A DNA stretch of 64,000 bases. Origin: Marvania coccoides. Its lineage: Eukaryota; Chlorophyta; Trebouxiophyceae; Chlorellales; Chlorellaceae. Shown one piece after another: positions 45,318 through 56,184 of this stretch. A model generated the notes under the pieces. That model was not told where the DNA came from and did not search any database. It saw only the letters and a program-made list of their open reading frames with translations. Location: contig OY978100.1 of assembly GCA_963854735.1 (NCBI GenBank), positions 806,001-870,000 of the forward strand, read 5' to 3'. How positions within the stretch are numbered: the first letter of the stretch is position 1; each line of letters starts with the position of its first letter. The position numbers and the translations under genes are program-made.

Positions 45318-46374
45318 AAGAATTTCGTGTCTACATGCGAGCCTTTTGTGATACTGCTTCTAACCACCATGATTTTTTTTATTGATTCTTCTTCTTTTCC
45401 CCCCCCCCTTTGCCTCTTTCATCTCCCAGTATAGTTTTCCTCAGTACTTTTGTGCACCGCCAACGGAATGTCTCCCAATCAATCAACTCTCATTTCTTTT
45501 TTTCATGATTACGCTATCAGATCAATCATATTAAGTCCTCAATTTCTTATTCTTCCCTAAATTTTATGTGCGTGTATTCGTGTTTATGCAATGTTTCCTC
45601 GTCTCACACTGCTTTTTCCATCTACTCTCCCTGAGCAAGTGTGTGTTCTGCAGAGAATTGTTTCCCGGATTCTTTCGAATGGATGAAACTGTCTGAGACA
45701 AAGGATGTCTTTATGTGAGCTTGCAATGCAATGTAATTCATTTTGCTGCCGTACATGCTCAACGCTAGAACCGCTCATGCGCCTCCCCGCTCCGGGAAAG
45801 GGGGGCACAGTGCTTGAACATGCCGTTTTAATGGGGCTTTCCATTGTTTTAACACAATGTATATAAAGCAAGGTGATGCAGCACCAACGATAGTGGGAAA
45901 CCAGCAGCTTGACAACAGCAACTCACCCCAGTCGTGAGGAACCTAAAGCGGTGGGTGTGGGGGGAGGAGGGTGGTAAAAAGCCTCCAACGGAGTGAGCTG
46001 TATTCTGTGTTGGCGGGAACTCTCTATCAGTACTAGAATGAAGATGTGTGCGCTTGAATACAAAGCAAAGACGCTGCTAAAAATGCAAAGCTTCGGCGGT
46101 AAAATAGCATTTTTTTTCACCCAACGTAAACTCGCACCGCTCCAAAAGCAATTCTGGTAGAAATGACTTGTGTGGAATGGATTAATGCCACGAGTTGCTG
46201 CACAAAATTCTTTTTTGAGCGAAAACGAGATAAAACCGGGTTTCACCTTTCAAACATGGTGCCCCCTTCACACATATAATAATTTCATTTTAGTTTTCGC
46301 GTGCAAAGCGCACTGCTGTCCCCGAGCTCGCCAGAAAAGCAGCCTCTGCCAGCTGCATCTGCAAAGATCCAACA
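45318..46374 (+). other. Spacer between desaturase and telobox gene
   Basis: Pyrimidine-rich 3' region with a TGTAA at 45732-45736. No gene seen on either strand. Confidence 0.55.
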
Positions 46375-47971
46375 ATGACGAAAGGTAAATTAATCATCTA
46401 TCTGCCCCCCCCCCACACACACACACAAAAACAGCGCAATTAATGCGCTTGTTCACACACGTGCGTCCACTAAATAGCGATATTTGGGTGCAGGAGGAGC
46501 AGGGCCGAAACGCCCCCACCACGGAGACTTGGTGGACGCTGAAGACAGCATAACAGCAGGCGCCAAACGCGCCACCCGCTCCGACACCCGCAGGGCGCAA
46601 GCCGGCGTGGCAGCTCAGGTGCCTCCCGTCAGCACCGCCCGCATCGACAGCCCCCCGCTGCTGCCTCACGCTGCCACCTCAGCTCCCTCTGCGCTGCTGC
46701 CAGGTCGCGACATGGACGCAGATGCCACGCTCGTGATGCTGTCTGGCAAGCTCGACAGGTACCTACAGGCCATCGCCAAAGACCAGCTGCTGAAGAAGAT
46801 AATCGCCGATGACCAGGTGGCTGAGCTTGCCAACCGCCGAGGCCTGATGGTGCGCTTCCTGGTGACGCCGCCGCCCACCGCCGCCCAGCCAGCGGCGCAG
46901 ATTGAAGTAGCGGCGCCCGAGTTCTCGGACGTGGCTTTCCTGAAGCGCCGCATCGTGAAGGCTCGGCTGCTGCAGCCGGGTGCCGACGCCGACGAATTTT
47001 GCCAGCCAGAGCTGTTCAAGCTGGAGCTGGCCGGGCGGCCGGTGCCCGAGGAGGACCCTGAGCGGCCTGGAGTGCCTGCCATGCTGTTTGGGTTCTCTTA
47101 CAGCGCGGGAAACACGTATGACGGCATGTGCATGGTGCCTGCTCCTCCAGTCAACGATCGCGAGCAGCAGGCGAGGCTGCTGGGGAACGACGGCTCGGAG
47201 GGGCCTTCCCACATGCTCGCGGAGGACCCCGAGGCGCGGCGCTACCAGGAACTGCTGCGGCAGGGGGGAGGGGGCATTATCGCCGCTGCAGCAGCGGCGG
47301 CGGAAGCGGCAGAGACCCCCGCCCGCAATCGGCGAGGGGGAGGGGTGGTTAGGGAGGTGGCTGGTGTGCCTCTGGCGGCTGCCACCACCCCCGTGGGTGC
47401 CACGGCTGTCGCTGCTGATGCAGTGCCTGGCGGCTCCCCTCGGGTGCAGCGGGCGGGCCACTGGAGCGCCCCAGAGATAGAAGCGCTGGTGGAGGGGGTG
47501 CAGGTGAGAAAGAAAATCACGAGTCCCCTTGGTTTTTTTCTCCCTCTTTTAAAAAGCCTTTTTTCCCTCTCTTTTTAGTTTTATCCTTGTTAGTGGAAAA
47601 TGCAGCTTTTCCTTTCATTCTCACCGTACGCATTTCCCCACCCCTTGTTCACACAGGCCTACGGTCAGTCCTGGGCCAAGATCAAGGAGGCCATGTGCAG
47701 CGCAAGGAAAATTGACGAAAAACGCACTGCAGTAGACCTGAAGGACAAGTGGCGCAACCTGGTGAAGGTGTCTTCCAACCCCAACAAGCAGACGCGCATC
47801 GTGTGGTTGACCGACGAGCTCAAGACCACCATCCTGAGGCTGGCTCAGGATGCCCAAAGCATGCTGCAGCAGCGTGCGCCTGTGCCGGGGGTGGCTGGAG
47901 TGACACCTACAGCGCGCACGCAGTCCACTCCCCAGGCAGAACAGCCGGACGAGGAGCAGGAGCAGGAATAG
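46375..47971 (+). CDS. Telobox Myb protein (telomere-repeat-binding type)
   Basis: Exons 46375..46384 (10 nt, MTKG), 46494..47503 and 47657..47971; 444 aa. A Myb/SANT unit spans exons 2-3: HWSAPEIEALVEGVQ, AYGQSWAKIKEAM, and the telobox VDLKDKW (366-372), whose helix contacts telomeric repeats in plant and animal TRF/TRB proteins. The domain is near the C-terminus, as in TRF-like proteins. The N-terminal 300 residues are Ala/Pro-rich and include a conserved-looking Leu-rich region (LDRYLQAIAKDQLLKKIIAD) but no known domain. Role at telomeres is an inference. The tail is Glu/Gln-rich. Intron 1 holds a C-run and (CA)n microsatellite at about 46406-46430. Confidence 0.85.
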
Positions 47972-48143
47972 GAGGGTTCTCAAGACTAGGAGAGCAGAGC
48001 TGTGTGACGCCAGAACCCTTTCCCCCCTGACATAGGACACTACGCCGCAGAATGAATTCTTTGGACAATATGACGATGTATTCTTCTTTCCAGTGGATTT
48101 TTCTTCTTCCTGGTTATCAACAAGTGTATTTTAAAAATGGTAG

Positions 48144-48148
48144 TGTAA
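48144..48148 (+). terminator. TGTAA polyadenylation signal, telobox gene
   Basis: TGTAA 173 nt past the stop of the telobox gene, in the short convergent gap before the carrier gene. Confidence 0.35.
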
Positions 48149-48219
48149 GGAATTTCAATATATGCGTCCCTCGGGGGGGGGTAAAAAGCAGCAATACGCA
48201 AGTTAAGAACATTTCATTA

Positions 48220-49357
48220 TCAGTGCATTTTGGGGGTCCCACTTTTTCCAGCCTTGGCCCCTTCCTTTTGCAGCATCATTTGCAAGAAGAAGTGGTAGCA
48301 GGTCAGCGTGACGGCAGCCGAGGGAGCTGCCTTTAACAAGCTGGGCATCGCCCCCTTGTAAAACCCGCCGATGCCCTCCTTCTGCGCGATGTTCTGCACG
48401 CACGCCAGCAACGACGCCACCATGGAGCCAGCCACTCGCTCCCCGTAGGCAGTTGATCGCTGAAGCCCCGCCACTTGAAACCTCTTCTTGGCCACATCCA
48501 AGGGGTGTGTGCCCAGCTTGGCCAGTGTACCAGCTGCCAGACCGCACATAAACGCCTGCCAGGTCGGCACCTCGTCGTCTGAGCGCCCGGAAGCGGCTGC
48601 AGCGGCGGCCTTTGGACCAATTCGAATTCTTGTGGCAGCGGCGTTGAACGCGTCGTACAAGCCGAATTGTAGCGCCGCATACGGCATGATCTCCAGTATT
48701 GTCACGCCGAGGCCTCGATACAGCCCCCTCAATCCGTTGGCTTTCACGATGCCTCGAGCTGCGTCCATCATCCCTGCGTAGACTTTTGGCTCCCCCTGGG
48801 CGGCCAGCGTGGTGCGCAGCAGGTCGAAGGGGTAGCTGGCCACCGTTCCGGCTGCCCCCGCCAGCGCGCCGCCCACGAACGAGGCTGCCGGGTGCTTTGA
48901 GAGGCCAAGGTCGACAGCCGCTCGCTTGCAGTAGTCCAGGGTGACGAATTGCACCGCAGTGTATGGTATGGTGAGCAGCTGGCCTGGGAGAGTGCCTCGC
49001 CACAGCGCCTGAGGGAGGAACAGAGGGAGGAGGGTGAGTACCTTTGAGCTCAAAAGAGCTGCAGGCGGGGAAAATGTTTTGAATGAGCCGTACTTGAATG
49101 CCTTCCTCCTTGACGATGGTGGCGATGGCTTGGTGGAAGGAGGTGTATTTTGAGCGTTGAATGCCCGCCGCGATGGGCTCCAGCTGCACTTGGAACCGAA
49201 TTTTCACAACATCCAGCGGACCCACGACAAATCGTGCAACTGCGCCAGCTAGAGCTCCAGCGGTGGCCGTGATCTTCATCATGTTGACAGGTCGGGCTGG
49301 ATTTTTGGCCTCATCGGCCTCTTCAAGGTCTTGTTGGCTTGATGTTTTTCGTGCCAT
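48220..49357 (-). CDS. Mitochondrial thiamine-pyrophosphate carrier (SLC25A19 type)
   Basis: Exons 49357..49094 and 49008..48220; 350 aa. Three mitochondrial-carrier repeats are visible, with signatures PLDVVKIRFQ, PFDLLRTTLA and PLDVAKKRFQ and the companion GLYRG/GFYKG motifs. LAAQGEPKVYAGM and LPGQLLTIPYTAVQF are features of the TPP-carrier branch. It should exchange TPP across the inner mitochondrial membrane, feeding pyruvate and oxoglutarate dehydrogenases. A Gly/Ala/Ser insert separates repeats two and three. Substrate by family resemblance; other MCF carriers cannot be fully excluded. Confidence 0.85.
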
Positions 49358-49678
49358 TTTTCAATTAAAAAGTTGGATACAGGGCCCGGTAAAGTTACAT
49401 AATTCGTTTGCAGTTTGCAGTTTGCAGTTACATATAAAATCAATATTATATTCATTTACAAGTCAATTATTCGCCAAAAACTTTTGAATACAAAGTGCAC
49501 TGATCAGTATCACTCATGAGAACAAGAATGAGGTGAAGGGGAGGTAGGCCTTGACACTTTAGTACGCACGTTCAGGCTACCCCAAGATTATATCTAACCC
49601 CAAAATGATATACCCGACGACACTTCGCCCACCCTCATAAACAATGCCCTTCCACCTGCCAAAAATACCCAACACTCC

Positions 49679-50464
49679 TCAAGCTGCGTCAATGCCGTCA
49701 TCAATTTTTAATGAAGGCGGCATCCCTGCATCCTTCATGGTCAGTACCGCTCCTCCATGCTTGGTGATCACATCAGCAGGGTCGGCATACGGCATTAGCC
49801 GCTGCACCTCTGCCAGCGTCGCCTGAATATCACACATTAAAATCCGTGGTTCGTCCTCTAGGAGCCACTCCACATTCGCCCCAGGAAGCGCCTCCCTGCG
49901 AAACATCAGTAGGGGGAGGGGGGATAACAGCAAGGACTCTTTCATATCGTACCCCCAAAGCCAGATTGATTCTTATTCGGCAAACCTGATATTTTCCAAG
50001 CTCTGTTTAAGTTCCTCCGCTGTGGGCCGGTCCTCAAGCAGCCACAAGTTGCCAGAGACCATCGCAGACACGTCCACCTCTGGCAAAGCGTCTCTCAGCA
50101 ACACCATGCGCTGTGCAACGCTGTCGACGTCTCGCACCAAACTCAACACTATGTCGGCCTTCATTATCTCAAGCTTTCCCGCTATGTCGGGCAGCAGCAC
50201 TGCCAGCTGTGCTAGCCTGGCATGCACGACGTCGACCGTGGTCTCCAATTCCCTTGCCACGTAGGCTCGAATGAGTTGCCTAGCAGCGCTTTCGTCAAAC
50301 ACCAGGTGCCGCTCGTTGCATTGATATCCAAAGTTCCAGGGGATGGGCGCTTCAGGTTTCAGGGTGGATAATGCTCGAAGATTTCGTTGTTTAGGGTGTC
50401 GGAGAGAACAGGGCCTGCTGTGAGGCACTGCTTGGGGAAGGAACGACAGCAGCATCTTGCCCAT
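49679..50464 (-). CDS. Organelle-targeted LP-repeat helical protein
   Basis: Exons 50464..49986 and 49895..49679 (phase 2); 231 aa. The first 40 residues (SFLPQAVPHSRPCSLRH) are Arg/Ser-rich, like an organelle presequence. After FGYQCNERHLVFDE comes a helical region with about 34-residue repeats containing LPE/LPG-x-[VN]-V and a following acidic-P motif (LPEVDVSAMV..EDRP and LPGANVEWLLEDEP), then LMPYADPADVI. This spacing recalls mTERF-like and related algal helical-repeat families, but the motif differs from classical mTERF. Function unknown; binding of organelle nucleic acid is a guess. Confidence 0.6.
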
Positions 50465-50692
50465 TTAATTTAATCGACTATTCTGTTTGATGCTGGTTTC
50501 TGAAGAAATCCAACTCTGATTTCAGTTTCAGGCCAGCTGCAGCTGCTGGTTCAAAATGGGCTTTTTTAAACAATTAACAATTTCATCCAATTAATTGAGT
50601 AGATAATGATGTATCAACTATGGGAGGGCGGCAAGATGGAGTAGCAAGAGAAAAAGTTTAACAATATGAATTAAAGTTGACGAGAGAGAGAA

Positions 50693-52679
50693 ATGCCGCA
50701 CTGCTGCATCTGCTGGGGCGACGAGGACCGGGAATGGGCGGCAACGCCGTGCGGCCACATCTTCCATTTCACCTGCATCAACCAGGCACTTCAGATTACT
50801 GGGCCAAAATGTCCCTACTGCAGGGTAAGCGCAGCCTCTTTGTCTCCGGTGAACCTCGTCAAGACACCTAGTGAGTCAGGCGTCATTGAGTAACCATCCC
50901 CCGCCCTTGTTCATTTGCAGACTGACGTGGTCACGTCAAGAGGCCGCCCGGCGGTGATAAAACTTTTCTTTGACGAGGAACAGAATGATAACGCCGTAGA
51001 CGAGGTCAATCTGGTGGACAATGAGGACGTCGCGGGGCTGCGGTCCAAGCTGGACAACCTGCAGGCCACCACCAGCCGGCAGCGGCGGGAAGTGGAGCGC
51101 CTGCGGCAGGCGGAGCAGGAGATGCGGGAGAAGAACGTGGAGCTGGTGTCGGAGGTGCGGCAGCTGGCAGCGGACGCCGCAGCCCGGGAGTCGACGCTGC
51201 AGCGGGCTCGGGACAACGCCAACGAGCTGGACAGGAAGGGCACCAAGCTGCAGAAGGAGGTGGCCAACCTGGTGAGTCGACTTGGTTTTCATCAAACGTT
51301 ACTTAACTTTTTTTTATGCTTCAATTTTGTATTGAATTATTGAAAGACAAGCAAAAAAAATGGCGTTCGTAGCTCTTTATACTTCTCTCCAACAAATCGA
51401 AGGCTTTTTCGACTCGTCAATAAATTTAGACCCCCTTTTCACAACTGTCTTGCAGAAAGTGGCGGTGGAGGCTGAGCGCAAGCGCGTTGAGCGCGAGAAG
51501 ATCATCAACTCCCGCCTCGTCATCTCACTGGACCCCTCCCTGGTGGGGGAACAGCTGGCTGAGCACCTGCTCAACATGGTGGCAGTGGGAGACTGCCCGC
51601 CCACCTACTTCAAAGACCTGATCGACGACCGCAACCGCCGCCTGGCCACCGCTGCCAACAAAGCCGTCCGAGCGGAGACCGAGGCGTCAGCAGCAGCCAC
51701 AGAGGTGCGAGCGCTGCAGAAGAAGGTCAGCAAACTGCAAGACAAGATGAGCAAGCAGCTGCTGGAGATCGCGCGACTGAGAGAGGAGAAGCAGGAGCTG
51801 GCGGCGGAGCTGCTGGAGGCTAGTCACAGAGGAGGAGCAGCGTATGCAAGAGGGGGTGGGGATGGATACCGACAGGAGCGGGCGCCGCAGTTCAATCTTG
51901 CGGGCGAGTCTGCTATGGGGGAATGGGAGGGAGGCGCAGCGGGTGAGGCGCCAGCGGTGGCAGATGATCCGCTGCAATGGCCAATGGATGAAGGCTCAAG
52001 GCTGCCTCCTGGGGTGCTGCGGCAGAGAAAGAGTGGATGCGCGTCCCTCCCGCCGCTTCCCGTGGCGCGCAAACGCCCAGCTCCTCCATCGGAGCCGGGA
52101 GCAGCGGCAAAGCGTCTCAACTCGGCTGCGGTGTTCAACAGCTTCCTCGCTGCGCCTGAGACTGCGCAGGGTCTAGAGGATGAGGATGACGGTGGGCTGG
52201 AGATCGTCAGCGACGGAGAAGAGGAGCAGCAGCAGCAATCAAGCGGGCCGTTGGCCGGCAACGAGAACAACCCCCTCAAGGCCAACCAAGCGCAAGCCAA
52301 TCGCCGCGCTGGGGTGTCGCTGATGGCCACCGCTGGACCCAGCAAGCTGGGCATGGCTGCGGCGCCAGGAGCGTCGTTTATTCCTAGGGGCACTCACGCA
52401 ACAACAGGTCTTCAGAGTGAGGCTCGATTCATTCATCAAGGACCAGACGGCAAAGGGGGCAGGGTGACTGTGTACCGCAGCGGAGGTGGTACCGCCTCAG
52501 CTGCTGCTGCACCTGTGGTGGGCGGCAGCAGCGGCAGAGGGGGCTTGACTGGTGGTGCAGGCCCTCGGCTGAGCTTGCAAGAGAAAGCCAAGCGCTTTAA
52601 GATGGCGTTCAGCGGCGGTGCTACCTCGTCTGGCGCAGGGCTGAAGATCGAGCACTTTTTTGATAAGAAAAGCAATTGA
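50693..52679 (+). CDS. TRAIP: TRAIP-like RING E3 ubiquitin ligase
   Basis: Exons 50693..50824, 50921..51271 and 51456..52679; 568 aa. Residues 4-44 are a RING (CCIC, then PCGHIFHFTC, ending KCPYCR); exon 2 starts with a block including VIKLFFDEEQND, matching INKLFFD in TRAIP. A long coiled coil with heptads runs through about 60-200. The C-terminal part is Ala/Gly/Pro-rich and carries FIHQGPDGKGGRVTV, like the TRAIP FIQPTD block. It ends LKIEHFFDKKSN, resembling a PIP box (x-x-I-x-x-F-F) without the usual Gln. TRAIP ubiquitylates CMG helicase at converging forks and crosslinks and in mitosis. It is longer than the human protein (469 aa). Targets here are inferred. Confidence 0.85.
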
Positions 52680-52761
52680 ACTTGAGTGAGAAAGAGCTCC
52701 GTTATTTCATATATTTTTTTTCACTTACCTACTCTTTGCTCAACCAACTTCTATCACGAAA

Positions 52762-52766
52762 TTACA
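52762..52766 (-). terminator. TGTAA polyadenylation signal, AspRS
   Basis: TGTAA on the - strand about 175 nt past the AspRS stop; a second lies six bases away (52768-52772). Confidence 0.35.
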
Positions 52767-52820
52767 ATTACAAATGGCAATTTTCATAGCGTTAGCCACT
52801 CACAATAATAAATGTTCCTT

Positions 52821-52825
52821 TGTAA
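52821..52825 (+). terminator. TGTAA polyadenylation signal, TRAIP
   Basis: TGTAA 142 nt past the TRAIP stop. It lies beyond the AspRS signals on the other strand, so the convergent transcripts probably overlap. Confidence 0.35.
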
Positions 52826-52941
52826 AATGAATGAATGGTGAACGAATGGAGTTTTTGAAAAGAACACCAAGATCAAAATTGAAAAGTTCGGTTTAAAAAA
52901 CATATATAATTATTATCGCCATCGCTGATTGCCTCTTCACT

Positions 52942-54820
52942 TTAGGGCGACAGTCGCTTGGGGTCGCGGGGGAACATCGAGGTCTTGCGGATGTTGTCCA
53001 GCCCGCAGAACAGCATCACCACCCGCTCCAGACCGACGCCAGCGCCGCCGTGGGGGGGCGCCCCCCACTTGAACGCGTCCAGGTACGACTGCAGCTGCTC
53101 CACCGGGATGCCGTGCGCGTTGGCGCGTTCGTTGAGCAGGGCAGGGTCGTGGATGCGCTGCGCCCCCGAGATGATCTCCTCTCCGCGAATGAAAATGTCG
53201 AATGAGTTGGAGTAGTCGGGGTTGTCGGGGGAGGGCATAGTATAGAAGGGTCGGATGCCCAGCGGGTACTGGTGCAGCATGTAGAAATCTGTGCCGTACT
53301 TTTCCTTGACCAGCCGACCCAGCTTGCGCTCAATCTCGGTGTTGAGGTCGCCAAGGGGGTCAACCTCGACGCCTGCCTCCTGCAGCATCTTGATGCCCTC
53401 GGCAAAGGTGAGTCGCAGGGTTTTTGGGAGGTACTGCAGCGGCTGGAATGGGTACTGCTTGCCGATGACCTCAAGCTCCCGCGCGCACCCCTCCTCCAAC
53501 CCCTTGAACATGTGCACAAACAGCCGGTCCAGCACGTCCAGCACCTCGTGATAGCTCTCGTGGATGGCCATCTCCATGTCCAGCCCCATGAACTCGCACA
53601 GGTGGCGGTGGGTGTCGGATTTCTCAGCTCGGAACACCGGGCCAATCTCGAAAACGCGCGCCATGTCAGCACAGATGGCCATCTGCTTGTAGAACTGCGG
53701 GGACTGCGCCAGGCAGGCGGGGCGGCCGAGGTAGTCGGTGCGGAACACCGCAGAGCCGCCCTCAGAGGCGCCCGAGAGCAGCTTCGGGGTGTGGATCTCC
53801 AGGAACCCGTCTTTCAGCAGCGCCTCGCGGAAGAGCTGGCATACCGCGGATTGCACGCGGAAAATGGCTTGGTTTGCGGGGGTGCGCAAGTCCACCACTC
53901 GGCCGTCCAAGCGGACATCCTGTGAGACGGTGGCAAGGACTTCGCCGCGGGCGGCGGCCTCCGCGACCTCCGCCGCGGGGCGCCCCGCGTCGACAAGCTC
54001 AAAGGGCAGCCCCGCGGCACGGGAGACGCACTTGATCTCGTGCACGTGAATCTCCGCGCCCGATTGGCTGCAGGATTCAACGGGCGCTTCCGGCACGCAC
54101 ACCTCTCCCACAACGTCCACGATGGACTCGCGGGGGATGGCGCTGGCGTAGCGCAACATGCCCTTGCTGACGGTGACCTCGTCCAAGAACATCACTGCCT
54201 GCGCCGAGGATGTTTGCTGGCGGAGCACGATGAAGGCGGACTTGCCCTTGCCGCGCACGGTCTGCACGCGGGCGCGGATCAGCACCTTTTGCCCCGCGAG
54301 CTCCGGGGTCAGCGCGGAGACGTCGGTCCAGACGCGGCCGCTCACTCCGCGGCTCTGCACCATCTCAGAGTCGCCGTAGCGGTCCTTCAGAGGGTCGTCA
54401 GGGTCGGGTTTGGTGAGCAGAGCCAGCTTGCGGGCTGCATCAGCGGCCTGGAGGGGGGGGGGTGGGGGAGGAACAGGTGAGCTCACAGTGTCAGGAAATA
54501 AGGGATTTTGATGATTAATAAAGAAGTGAGGAAAGGGCGCACCTTTGCAGCCTCCTTTGCGGCTTCTTTGGCTGCTTTCTCGGCGGCCTTGGCAACCTTT
54601 CTGGCATCGCGCTCAGCCTTCTTGCGAGCAGCAGCCTCGGCCTCCTGCAAAAAGAGATAGATGTAAAGAAAATGAAAGAGTATTATAAAATGGAGTTGGG
54701 GGGTGTCCAGTGGTGGGGATCGATTGGTGCAACATAACCCATTTCTCTGAAATGCCGCACCTCCACAGTCAGCTCCGCCACCGCAGCCTCAATGCTCTTG
54801 GGATCTGCTTCTGCTGCCAT
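52942..54820 (-). CDS. DARS: Cytosolic aspartyl-tRNA synthetase
   Basis: Exons 54820..54761, 54644..54543 and 54447..52942, all phase 0, 555 aa. An N-terminal Ala/Lys/Glu helix (EAAARKKAERDARKVAKAAE) is typical of eukaryotic AspRS and helps bind tRNA. Then come the OB-fold anticodon domain (VLIRARVQTVRGKGKSAF, IVLRQQ) and the class II core: motif 2 FRAEKSDTHRHLCEF, the FMGLDMEM block, and motif 3 GVGLERVVML, ending FPRDPKRLSP. It charges tRNA-Asp with ATP. No targeting signal, so cytosolic. Length is normal. Confidence 0.97.
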
Positions 54821-55018
54821 GGCCGATGTCAGTGGCCACCAGCTATAGAGTGAGACTGAACAGTTGTCCAAATGAATTTTTCAATACAAAATAATGGAAG
54901 AAGCAGCCAAAAAAATTGACAAAAAAACTCAGTTTTTCCTTGAAAAACCTTTCATCTGCGCCTCTATTTCAAATCTATTTAAATTTAATTAACTTGTAAA
55001 TAGCAAAGGCATAGTACA

Positions 55019-55725
55019 ATGAATGCGATAATGCGCTGTCAACCACTCACTCTGGTGAGAGAGTCTCATCTGCCACCTACAACCTCTGGCCATCACGCTC
55101 ATCTCCCACACTGCAGCTTTACCGGGAGACAGACCGTAAGGCCCTTGGGAAAGCGCCTATCTCCCATCCAAGCTGCAGCGGCGGTTGTGGTGGAGGAGCT
55201 CCCCAACGAGACAAAGGCCGCTTGGAGAGTATGCAGCGCTCGCTTGGAGGGGCTGGGCATGGAGAGCGATAAAGCAGACGCGGCGCTGGTGAAGGCCTTC
55301 GGCTGGGGCGGCCAAGGCTTCTGGCGGCAAGAGAAAATTAAGGAGACGCCAGACACAGCAAAAATAGAAATTTCGTTGGAGTTTCTGGCCTCTGTGGGCG
55401 TCGCCACGGAGGCAGACCAAGCGCTGTTGATTGCCAAGTTCCCAGAGGTGCTCGCGCTGGACCCTGAGCTCATGAGTTCAAACGTAGCAAAGCTGCAAAA
55501 AGCGTTCTTTATGAAAGGAAACACTCTGGCTGCGGCGCTCAAGCGCAAGCCCAGGTGAGGAATTAAAACAAAAAAATTGTGGAATGTGAATAACTTTGAA
55601 ATTATCAACCGACGCTGATCAATTATGTATTTCACCCAATCTGGGCCTGCAGGGTTCTTGGATCCATTGTCGACTGCGAAGGGAACTGTGCGGGAGAATG
55701 CACTCGATGCTTTGCCCAGTTTTGA
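55019..55725 (+). CDS. mTERF-like organelle protein with C-terminal Cys cluster
   Basis: Exons 55019..55554 and 55653..55725 (phase 2), 202 aa. The N-terminus is Ser/Thr/Arg-rich, like a transit peptide. The middle reads as mTERF-like helices (FLASVGVATEADQALLIAKF, then PEVLALDPELMSSNVAKLQK), much shorter than usual. The last exon gives RVLGSIVDCEGNCAGECTRC followed by FAQF, a C-x3-C-x3-C-x2-C cluster that may bind a metal. mTERF proteins bind organelle nucleic acid and affect transcription and splicing; a single-repeat form with a Cys tail is unusual. Family assignment moderate. Confidence 0.65.
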
Positions 55726-55736
55726 TATTTATTTAA

Positions 55737-55778
55737 TTGGGAATTCCTAGAGCCAACCTGCCGCCGCTCGACCTCCCA
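55737..55778 (+). repeat. Short dispersed repeat, copy 2 (pair with 15703-15748)
   Basis: Same orientation and block order as 15703-15748, at about 75-80% identity by eye. Confidence 0.7.
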
Positions 55779-56012
55779 GATTATTATTTGCTTTATTTAC
55801 TCATTATTATTATGTATCAATTATTTTGTGGCGACCACCCGGCGCTGGGTGGGGTTTTCGGGCACTTTATTACTTCTTCTTTGACGTGCATGAAAGATTC
55901 ATGTACTTTTATTTGTATTTCATTCAAATTATTCTTCACAGCATTTATGCACCCGTGACTGGTGAGCCATGCAAATGAATAACCAAAAAAAAAACATACT
56001 TCTAAAACAAGA

Positions 56013-56052
56013 CGAGCTTAATTATGCCTCGGAGTTATTCTGGGCATACGAA
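56013..56052 (+). repeat. ~39-bp repeat, copy 2 (pair with 29401-29439)
   Basis: CGAGCTTAATTATGCCTCGG then AGTTATTCTGGGCATACGAAA; near-identical to 29401-29439. Confidence 0.8.
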
Positions 56053-56184
56053 AAAAAAACAGAATTCAGGCAGGATTAAAACAATAAAAAAAAATGAATT
56101 CGAAAGAAAGTACGCTGCAAAATAGAAAGAAACATTATACACATGCAAGGTGGGTGAAAAATGCGCGCTCGCTGCCTCCCTTTC

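Larger units (their letters stand above)
55726..56184 (+). other. AT-rich spacer with two dispersed repeats
   Basis: Holds repeat copies at 55737-55778 and 56013-56052; otherwise AT-rich with A-runs and no gene. Confidence 0.55.
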
